Assembly (NCBI GenBank): GCA_010093605.1
Contig: MU004195.1
Location: 1,569,736 to 1,633,735, forward strand
Direction: 5' to 3'
Length of the DNA: 64,000 nt
Source of the DNA: Lophium mytilinum
Taxonomy: Eukaryota > Ascomycota > Dothideomycetes > Mytilinidiales > Mytilinidiaceae
The stretch's first letter is position 1, and the number at the start of each line of letters is the position of its first letter. The position numbers and the translations under genes were made by a program. A model generated the notes under the pieces. It did no database searches. It was not told where the DNA came from and was given only the letters and a program-made list of their open reading frames with translations. Shown here piece by piece: positions 56,558 through 64,000 of the stretch.

Positions 56558-57197
56558 GTACGTATGCGCAGACGAGCTTGTGAAGCGACTATAATCATGG
56601 ACGATAGAATGTAGAAAGTTGCGGAAGATATTTCAGCTAGCAAGGCTGATAATGAAGCGTAGCGGATCACGGAATTGAAGAATGCAAAGGTGCGCATCAA
56701 GAGATAGAAGAAAGCGGGGGGAGCCTAGGCGGCACAGCCCTCGCGACAAGGCTGAATTGCAGCCTTGGGACGAGGCTGAAGCAAGCAAGGTCTTGCGGCC
56801 TAATATGGATTAATTGAGTGACGCATCTGCAGCTCTTTCAGCTGCCCTCCTCTGGAAGTGCTGTAAAGAATACCGGTGTGCCCGGAAGTCGGGAAGGCTT
56901 GATAGTTGGGAATTGGGTAGGCGCTAGAACTATTCTATTCTAGTACTAGAGATAACAAAATCGTAAACATGTACTAGGGTGGAATAGTATGTATAATATA
57001 CTCTATTATTCTCTATTGAGTTTACGAGGTAATGCTTAACTAAAACAACATAGCCATCTTACCCACCTCCTGTCTCCACCACGGGCCTGAATGCATTGCT
57101 GAAAGTGCTCCATGCTTCCCGGACATACATTTCTCCATCAATATAGCTAGACAATCTCTCAAGTTGAAGTGTGGGTGCCGTGCGCGGAAATTTAGAG

Positions 57198-57220
57198 CAT
57201 CTTAGTATTTTTCTAAGATG
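57198..57220. repeat. Perfect 8-bp hairpin
   Basis: CATCTTAG at 57198-57205 and CTAAGATG at 57213-57220 flank a T-rich 7-base loop. It could be a hairpin in a transcript or a remnant of an element; no T-run follows that would suggest a terminator. Confidence 0.5.
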
Positions 57221-58054
57221 ATACGGTTATTCAACTTTAAAGACGAGTTCCTTCATATATCCTTTTGGTCGCTCTTTATCTGGGAAGATAAAAGTTGAGG
57301 AAGCTTTACTTCGTGTGATACACAGATATGCTCCCACGTGCTTGCTAGAAAGGGATGCTCTAGGTGTGACTTTCCAGTTCTCTTTCTTTTGCTCCTCATA
57401 CAAAGCGCATCGGTTTGTCTTTTCTTCTGAGTATAATCGCTTTCATTACCTCCGTTATTCTAGATGCATGCCCACACCCCGATAGGCTGTTAACAAAACT
57501 GAATACGACGTGAAGGCCAATGTAGTGGAGATTATACTGCCTTTCGACGAAGATACCATCTGCGTCCGGGGGCACTTCTTACAGGGGCCTCCATCAAGCA
57601 AGAATGAAGGTGGAGCAGTGATATATCTACGTGCCTAGATGTATAACCTAGCCAACGTAAGTATTTTCCAGCAGCAGACTGCTGGGACATATTCTCTTAT
57701 TTCTGAAATTGGATGTCCGCATCTCACTCTCTTCAAGAAAAGAGTCCGCATTTCCACGTCAAGATTGAGCGGACACGAGCGGAGTTCATGATACTTCGTA
57801 TATTGACTGAGGTTTTCTTGGTCCTGTTACTTGGGAGATCCTTTCCTGAGTGACTAGAGAGTAACTCGCGGAGAGCCATAAGGATTACGTTTCGAATATT
57901 CGGTATTAGAACGGCAGGTGGTTCGAGATGTCTCGTGGCCACTTCGGGTCCCCATGGATTATCGTTTACTCGACCTACAAGGACTAGCGCACTTACTGGC
58001 GAGGTATCGCTCCGCACCTGCAGTCGGATATTCACCAGAAAGATGTTGCACTAG

Positions 58055-58064
58055 TATATAAATA
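58055..58064 (+). promoter_or_regulatory. TATA box candidate
   Basis: TATATAAATA lies 96 bases before the ATG of the first 2EXR-like gene, a usual distance for a fungal TATA element with a short leader. The C-rich stretch just before the ATG fits a leader. Confidence 0.5.
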
Positions 58065-58159
58065 CCTACTTGCATGCGTGTAGCATCCACCACCTTTCCT
58101 TATCTCCACACCACTTCCCAACCACCAACAACCCGAAATCCCGTCAGGAAGTACCCACT

Positions 58160-59617
58160 ATGGCGACTTCCAGACCAAGTGCCTGGGGCAATCGCAAAAC
58201 CCAGCTAACATTCGCACAAGTCCTGAATGGACAGGTGCCAGCGTCAACAAGGAAGGAGACTCAGGAAGACAATGATGTCGACTTGAAGAGGGCTATCGAA
58301 GACGAGCTCAATGCTTTCAACTGGCAAGACTTCTCGCATTCCCTCAATAGTGTTGAAATATCCCGGGTCCCAAATGTCATCCAAGCGGCGAGGAGGACTT
58401 TTTTTTACCTGGAAGGTCCGAAGGAGCAGTGGCAGCGATACAAGGGCTATCTGTCCTTGTCTTATCGGGAGGCGCCTTGGGAAGAGAGGTGGCAGGAATA
58501 TGCGGGCCAGGAATACACAAGTACAAAGCTCACAGAGCTTTGGGGCAAGGCGGTTCCATTGCAGCTCTCGGACGTTTCGACTACTGGAGAACGTATCGTG
58601 GAGGCCCGCCTAGAAGGGAAGTGGATACCGCTCCGAGAAATTCTAAGTAACCGCCCCATTGTCAATTTTGCGCTGCGTCCCAGCGTGGAGGGGTATCGCC
58701 AACTCTCAAATTGGTGGGACAAGAACGGCAAGAAGTTTGACTTCTTAGCTCTCCCTGGTGAAATCCGGAATGCAGTCTACGAGGAATTGGTTAAAGGGCC
58801 AGCATACCCGTACCAGTGGACACACCAGGGGTTTATGCCTCGCTGGAAGGAACTGGGAGCTTCCAAGGGCTTGCTCAAGAACAGCGAATTGGGTCCGATG
58901 GGGACTATAGTGCGTACCGGAGAAAATGCAGGCGGTCTCTCAAGTCTCGGATACGAAGTGCTGAATGGAGCCGGCAGCCCATTTGGACTACTCCTCGTCA
59001 ACAAACAAGTCAACGCTGAACTCAATCCTATTTTGTGGAAGAGCATGGAGTTCCGATTCAATTGCGAAGAGAGTAGGCTGGCGCGCTTCACGAGCTCCGT
59101 ATCTTCGATCAATCGGGATACCCTTCAGAGAATGACTATTCATGGCGCACCTGAGAACATCAAGGCAGTTCTCTTTCATGCACGTAAAGCTCTTCCGAAA
59201 TTTAGTACGTCTATGCAGCTGGAGGTTCGACTGCCGCACCGACGGCAGTATGGTTATTCCTGGGACAGTGGAGGCGATTGGAGGTATCGATCATCGTGCT
59301 GGCGAAGGAAAATCGGACTGATGCTGCTGGGAATGGAGAACGTGTTTGCCCATTTCGACACTGGCAACGTGAAGCTTGCGGGCTGCATCAACCCAGACAT
59401 CCGTACCAAGTTTCTCCAGTACGTTGAAGATATCAAGCACGCACGCGAATCAGAGATCCTTGAGGTGGACATCTATGAAAAATGCAGAGAATTTGGACAT
59501 TCGACTAGAGTGTGTTCTGAGTCATACACGCAGGCATGTGTGGATAATTGGTGTGTTTGCCAGGGAGTACCGCTTCCCGAAGATTACGATTCGAGACTAC
59601 GGTCCCAAGGCTATTAG
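58160..59617 (+). CDS. 2EXR/F-box-like fungal protein, paralogue A
   Basis: Intronless 485-aa protein. Around residues 193-215 FDFLALPGEIRNAVYEELV matches the LP-x-EIR-x-x-IY motif of fungal 2EXR/F-box-like proteins, and GLLLVNKQVNAELNPILWK (about 276-294) is the usual second block. The N-terminal 150 residues have no known family. The C-terminus has a Cys cluster (CREFGHSTRVC...C...WCVC, residues about 442-467), possibly metal-binding. It shares its whole layout with the next gene, so the two are tandem paralogues. Molecular function unknown; a protein-recruiting role like F-box proteins is only an analogy. The start at 58160 is chosen over 58070 because the extra 30 residues are low-quality and a TATA box lies between. 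Confidence 0.75.
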   Translation: MATSRPSAWGNRKTQLTFAQVLNGQVPASTRKETQEDNDVDLKRAIEDELNAFNWQDFSHSLNSVEISRVPNVIQAARRTFFYLEGPKEQWQRYKGYLSLSYREAPWEERWQEYAGQEYTSTKLTELWGKAVPLQLSDVSTTGERIVEARLEGKWIPLREILSNRPIVNFALRPSVEGYRQLSNWWDKNGKKFDFLALPGEIRNAVYEELVKGPAYPYQWTHQGFMPRWKELGASKGLLKNSELGPMGTIVRTGENAGGLSSLGYEVLNGAGSPFGLLLVNKQVNAELNPILWKSMEFRFNCEESRLARFTSSVSSINRDTLQRMTIHGAPENIKAVLFHARKALPKFSTSMQLEVRLPHRRQYGYSWDSGGDWRYRSSCWRRKIGLMLLGMENVFAHFDTGNVKLAGCINPDIRTKFLQYVEDIKHARESEILEVDIYEKCREFGHSTRVCSESYTQACVDNWCVCQGVPLPEDYDSRLRSQGY

Positions 59618-60615
59618 GGAGCGTTTCAGATCCGTGAAGGATGGATACCGCACCTCAATTACCTTACAGTCCTATGTCATAAGTCTGGGCACACGGATTT
59701 AGTTTTTCTTGGCTTGAACCTTGCTCGCTCAACAGCACTGGAGTGGAAACTTAGTTATTGAGTAGCTGGTTAGCAAGAAATAGTCCAATTTGCACTACCT
59801 GAAACGCGGCATCGGTCTTGGGCTCTCCAAATTCTGTGGGGGGACCCCAAGTCCTGGCGAACGGATGTACCCGGATGTGACTTGTCGCTGTAGTCTCTTG
59901 TCGCTGTCAAGTGCTGGTACTGCTTGACGGAGGCTGTGCGAGCAAGCTGCTACAGGACCTGGTCGGCTCTCGCCTCTGATCCTGTAGAGTGAACTTAGCC
60001 TCCAGCCTTTCTGCAGCTCAATCGTCAGAAGTAGGCCGGTGTATAGAAGTATAGCTTACAAAAATGAGTGGGAAAACGAGTTTTGCCAACTCTAGGTATT
60101 TGCATAGTAGTTAAGGAACATTTTAACTTTGAATGATGCTTCTGTTCCGTTCGTGCATACCAAAAACTATACTTTCCAAGCCTGATGCTCGACACGACTG
60201 AGATATAATACGATGCCTTATATACGAACAGGTATAATGACTCTGAGCCGTGCATAGTGGAGTGCGTGTAATTATGTAACAACAAAAGATACTAAGGGAC
60301 CTCAAAGTGACTGCTGCTGATAATTTGCTTCATAGCTTTAAATTCACAGCATTGAGATATTTGATTCTGAGATTAGGGTGCTTATGGCAAGGTGCCGGTG
60401 AAAATTTGCGCGTCACTGGAGTTTGTGGCAGTCAGCGATTAAGCTTTTTTAGTGCCGTGCAACATGTAAAAGCTCAACTGCACCTGCGTAAAAGCGTCTC
60501 TTACTTCCACCACCCCTGCAACACCCACAATATCATACCACCTCTCGGCCACGCTCGTGCCCGTGCTATTGGCAACGGTCTACGGTCCACAGACAGCGTT
60601 TCGAGAGACATAGTC
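59618..60615. other. Spacer between the tandem paralogues
   Basis: About 1 kb. The open frame upstream of the paralogue B ATG (from 60307) is not similar to paralogue A and is taken as leader. A minus frame at 60025-60285 has no support. Confidence 0.5.
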
Positions 60616-61995
60616 ATGGCGCCCACACGTATTGGAATCTGGCAGGCGCAGGCGACACTCGCCCAGACTCTCCAGCAAGAAGCGAACATACTAAGTACCG
60701 TCGACCATCAGAGACCAAGCAAAACCGACCTGGAGAAGGCCATTGAGGAGGAAGTGAAGGCATTTAACCACGAGACCTTACTACACTTTGTCAACCAAGT
60801 TACGGTCCGGCCAGTCCCGAGCGACGCCAACAGCGGCGATGACATTTTCGAGCTCAGCGGACCCAGTATCACCAAGGACTTGAGATGGCTCGAACCAAAA
60901 CGCACCCCTAACAAGAGATGGGAAATAAGCATCGAGAAGATACAGACAATCTACGGCTGGGACAAGCGTGTCTCCATGCGACTTCTTAAATCTTCTACTA
61001 CTCACCGGCGTTCCGTCGAGCTGCGATCTGGTGCGGGATGGGTCCCACTACACGACGTTCTTGAGACACGACCTTTGTTGAACGCTGAAATATCTGTTGG
61101 TGGCCAGAAGGGATTTCAGCTGCAACAAGAATGGTGGTACGGCAACGGCAAGACTTTTGATCTCTTAGGGCTTCCAAAAGAGTTACGCTTTGCCATCTAC
61201 GAGCAATTACTTTGCGCACCGGCTTATCCCTACCAATGGCTCTCCAACGGCTATTTACCATACTGTGAAGCCTCCCAATTGAAGTCGGGTCTGCTTAGCG
61301 GGAGCGAGATCGGATCAGCAGGCACTTTCGTACGATCGGGAAATTACGCCCACAAAGGCGGGGTTGAGATGCTGAATGGTGCGGGTAGTCCATTAGGCCT
61401 TCTTCTTACAAATGATCAAGTCCACGAGGAGGTCAATAAGGTCTTGTGGAAAGGGATGGAGTTTCGTTTCTCTAGTACGGAACTTTTTGGACGATTCGAG
61501 GCCAGATTAACCCCCTTTGGTCGCCATGCACTTCGTCGGATGACGTTTCACGGCTGCCCAGCAAGCATGCCAAAGTTCTTTCGCAAACACTGCCCGCGTC
61601 TTGGAAGCTTTCATCCGTCTATGCGACTAGAAATCAGGTTGCCGCACTGCCAACCGGGGAATTCATGGTCCGAGCCTGGAGTCGGGCGAATATGCCGGCG
61701 AGAGCTCGTTGGCAAGATTTTGTGGCCGGCAAAGTACGAACTTGCACATTTCGACATAGGAAAGGTTCATATAACAGGATGTATCACGCCAGCGCAGCGT
61801 ACTCTTTATCTCCAGCTCTTGGAGGATATCAAGCTTCAAGGCATATCCAAAATTCTAGAAGCTGACATATGCCGCCGAACATGCGTACAGATCGGGCTTG
61901 GTGACAAGATGTGTGCTGGCGGAAATCTCCACGAGATGGGTTGCGGAGATAGCTGGTGTGTTTGCCGGGGAGACCCACCACCAGAGACAAGCTGA
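60616..61995 (+). CDS. 2EXR/F-box-like fungal protein, paralogue B
   Basis: Intronless 459-aa protein, diverged tandem copy of the gene at 58160. Shared blocks include an N-terminal DLEKAIEEEVKAFNHE (A has DLKRAIEDELNAFNWQ), NGKTFDLLGLPKELRFAIYEQL, the APAYPYQW motif common to both, VEMLNGAGSPLGLLL, VNKVLWKGMEFRF and CITPAQRTLYLQLLEDIK. The Cys-rich tail is kept (C...C...C...CGDSWCVC) although spacing differs. Conservation of this tail despite wide divergence elsewhere suggests it matters, perhaps as a metal site. The in-frame region back to 60307 adds 103 residues with no match to A, so 60616 is preferred. Function unknown. Confidence 0.75.
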   Translation: MAPTRIGIWQAQATLAQTLQQEANILSTVDHQRPSKTDLEKAIEEEVKAFNHETLLHFVNQVTVRPVPSDANSGDDIFELSGPSITKDLRWLEPKRTPNKRWEISIEKIQTIYGWDKRVSMRLLKSSTTHRRSVELRSGAGWVPLHDVLETRPLLNAEISVGGQKGFQLQQEWWYGNGKTFDLLGLPKELRFAIYEQLLCAPAYPYQWLSNGYLPYCEASQLKSGLLSGSEIGSAGTFVRSGNYAHKGGVEMLNGAGSPLGLLLTNDQVHEEVNKVLWKGMEFRFSSTELFGRFEARLTPFGRHALRRMTFHGCPASMPKFFRKHCPRLGSFHPSMRLEIRLPHCQPGNSWSEPGVGRICRRELVGKILWPAKYELAHFDIGKVHITGCITPAQRTLYLQLLEDIKLQGISKILEADICRRTCVQIGLGDKMCAGGNLHEMGCGDSWCVCRGDPPPETS

Positions 61996-62975
61996 AAATG
62001 GACCCCGGAAAGAGAGGAGTTCTTGTGATAGATGTCGGCTTTTCTGCTCTAGACATGTGAGCATTGAAACGTGGCTTTTCGATCAATAGTGCCAGGTGGA
62101 GGTTAGTCTATATACCTAGATGACGGGGTCTGTATTCCTTTTCTCTTGTGGTTAGCAGAATTGACACCTTATTCATGACCACACAAAGAGATACGAGCAG
62201 AAAGCTAAAACAGAAAGAGATATATGTAGCCTCAAAATCTAAAGAAACTAAGAAACCATGAAGTAGTGAACATATTCTCATACTATGACAGGCGGTTTCG
62301 TGCATGTTGGCGACGAAAGGACTGACTCATGGCAATAGCCTAGGAGACAACGGTCGCATACAAGCTTTACTAGGCGAAGCTTGACTATCTACGAAGTATT
62401 GTAGATGGAGGAGGGAGGAGAAGATTTGTGACGTTTAATTAAAGTTGCGCTGGCGTCATACTTCCGGAGCTCCCGAAAGCACCGACTTTCTCAGCTCGAC
62501 TGTCGACAATAACATCACGACAATTTGCTGCTCATTTGTATTGAAAAATAGAAGAAACACAAGAGTAACCCCTAGCATACTTCCCATAGTCCAGGGCATC
62601 AATGTAACCGTCTATTTAGTGGTAAAACTCCGCAAAAAAGCCCTTCAGAAAAACACCCAACAAAATCTCAAAACCCAAAACCCATCAAACTTCCAGACTC
62701 TAGGGGAAATATGGGAATCAAACCGCCAAACCCGCCTTGACCGAAGCCAGTCCATTGACCCGCAACTCGGAGAGCGCCAGTACTCCATTTTCAGTCAATC
62801 ATCTACCCTGGTAGGAGACTCCAGACCAGTCGACAGCACCGAGCTACTCCACAGCCTCGTCGAGCATGGCGCACTTAACTCCATCACCGACACCATCGAC
62901 ATAGCTAGACGTATAGGAGACACCGACATCCTTGCCTCTCTCATCGATCCCCGCCTTATCGCCCAACGAGAACGC
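61996..62975. other. Spacer, possible 5' part of the last gene
   Basis: The frame of the right-edge F-box-like gene is open from 62439 but has no ATG before 62976. The translated stretch just upstream (about 62690-62975) looks protein-like, so an upstream exon with the true start may lie here. Confidence 0.4.
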
Positions 62976-64000
62976 ATGATAGCGTCTCTTCCCCCTGATC
63001 TCTGGAAACACATCCTCTCACACCTCGATTTCGTCTCTGCTGCCGCGCTCACCATCACGAGCAAGACCCTGATCTTGAAACTCGGCACATCCTCTCTGGT
63101 CGCTTTAAACGCCCCCCAAAATCGTACCTCCCGCCTCCGCTTCCTCCAGTACCTTGACCCTACTCTCCCGTTCCATCTCCTCTGCTTCCCCTGCGCAACC
63201 TACCATCTCCGCCTCAATCCAGGTCAAGAACGCTTAACAGCTGACTACACCTCCACCCCCGTTTTCATCTGCCCAAAAGTCCACGGCTCCGTCCTTCCCC
63301 GCACCCGCCTAACCCATGCCCGCGCCCTCCCCCTCGCATTCGTGCAACTCGCTCTCCGCGCCCACCGCTACGGCCCCACCTACGGCATCCTCACCACCTC
63401 CCTCTCTCGCCGCTGGAACTGTCCTCACAGCAATTGGCGCCACGCGACGCGCTACATGGTGCACCGCGACCATCTCTTGATGAGGGTAGTTTCGCAGTGC
63501 ATCGCGGAGCCAAAACTCACGCCCACAGGCGAGAGAATCCTTCTCTATTCCCGCGAGGAGTACGAGCCTTACTTCTCCGTCTGCGCGCACTGGCGCGATG
63601 GCGTGCTGATGGATGTGTGTAAATGCGCGCTCAGCCATATCCCAGAGCGGCCGAAAGCAGGGGTGCGGCAGGTCCTGGCTTCGGGACCGAAGGGAACAGC
63701 AACTGCGGCGTTGAGAGGGATGCAAGGTAATGCAGGGCAGGGAATGATGGTTAGGGGGTGTGGAGTGTGCGGGCCTATGCGGCGGTGCAAGGACTGTGCA
63801 AGCGAATATTTGGTTGAGGTGAAGATGGTGGAGGATGAGAAGGATAAGGTAGTGCGGTTTAAGCATGCGATTACGGTAACAAGGTGGGCGGATTTGGGGG
63901 ATGGGAGGGAGTTGGATGGAGGAGAATGGGGAGCGATGAACGGAGTGAAGATGCAAGAGGGGAAGGGGTATGATTCTTTTGGGGTCATTGGGGGGAGGGC
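62976..64000 (+). CDS. F-box-like protein, partial, runs off the right edge
   Basis: Open frame of 341 codons continuing past the window end, so the 3' end is missing. It begins MIASLPPDLWKHILSHLDFVSAAAL, an F-box-like start, and continues with blocks common in a fungal F-box-like family: RLRFLQYLDPTLPFHLLCFPC, THARALPLAFVQLALRAHRYG and a later CGVCGPMRRCKDCASEY with CxxC pairs. The first in-frame ATG is 62976, but coding-like sequence extends upstream, so the start may be in an unseen spliced exon. The third F-box-like gene in the 58-64 kb block after the 2EXR pair, though not clearly related to them. A list restricted to closed open reading frames would miss it. Confidence 0.65.
   Translation, partial: MIASLPPDLWKHILSHLDFVSAAALTITSKTLILKLGTSSLVALNAPQNRTSRLRFLQYLDPTLPFHLLCFPCATYHLRLNPGQERLTADYTSTPVFICPKVHGSVLPRTRLTHARALPLAFVQLALRAHRYGPTYGILTTSLSRRWNCPHSNWRHATRYMVHRDHLLMRVVSQCIAEPKLTPTGERILLYSREEYEPYFSVCAHWRDGVLMDVCKCALSHIPERPKAGVRQVLASGPKGTATAALRGMQGNAGQGMMVRGCGVCGPMRRCKDCASEYLVEVKMVEDEKDKVVRFKHAITVTRWADLGDGRELDGGEWGAMNGVKMQEGKGYDSFGVIGGR

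Larger units (their letters stand above)
56558..58159. other. Gene-free spacer with a TA-rich block
   Basis: From about 56930 to 57060 the sequence is strongly TA-rich (many CTA, TAG and TATA steps), as left by repeat-induced point mutation of an old element. A 100-codon minus frame at 57733-58035 and a short plus frame at 57488-57639 look mildly protein-like but match nothing I know. The last part holds the promoter of the first 2EXR-like gene. Confidence 0.5.

Noticed and set aside
57488-57639. Protein-like fragment of about 50 codons on the plus strand
   Set aside because: Short, flanked by stops, no ATG in frame and no match to neighbouring proteins. It may be a gene relic but cannot be supported.
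57733-58035. 100-codon minus-strand frame upstream of the 2EXR-like pair
   Set aside because: Composition is acceptable but there is no recognisable domain or other support; it could be chance.

Overview
This 64 kb window is nuclear DNA of a filamentous ascomycete (Pezizomycotina). Most genes carry short GT-AG introns of about 50-70 nt. HET-domain, NACHT/STAND and DUF2235 genes sit beside conserved housekeeping genes. SEY1, MAU2, LOC1 and VPS68 are recognisable in their fungal forms. I cannot place it below that rank from the sequence. I support 25 protein genes and no convincing tRNA or rRNA. Exon coordinates were worked out by hand from splice sites, reading phase and family conservation.

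Layout. 1-2.7 kb: gene-free, partly TA-rich, with short palindromes. 2.7-6.2 kb: alpha-tubulin (-), a PGA1-like ER protein (+) and a small F-box protein (+). 7.3-13.5 kb: a divergent pair, a HET-domain gene (-) and a six-exon DUF2235-GTPase fusion (+), the most unusual gene here. 15.1-16.7 kb: a secreted heme-thiolate peroxidase. 17.9-24.6 kb: SEY1 and a Pumilio-family protein, both (-). 25.3-33.6 kb: a secreted S9-like hydrolase (-), a SLY41-like transporter (+) and a monocarboxylate-type MFS transporter (-).

34.2-48.0 kb is dense and conserved: ATP synthase epsilon, NatC subunit MAK10, proteasome alpha6 (PRE5), VPS55, VPS68, LOC1, an EMB8/EHT1-type esterase and cohesin loader MAU2. VPS55 and VPS68, whose yeast products form one endosomal complex, are tail-to-tail neighbours.

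49-64 kb looks accessory: two adjacent unknown membrane proteins, a NACHT NTPase with a fungal STAND N-terminus, two tandem 2EXR-like paralogues with Cys-rich tails, and an F-box-like gene running off the right edge. TA-rich gene-poor spacers, a foldback and a 60-bp dispersed repeat lie in or near this part. The HET, DUF2235-GTPase and NACHT genes belong to families tied to fungal allorecognition or innate immunity. A shared role in this organism is inference only.
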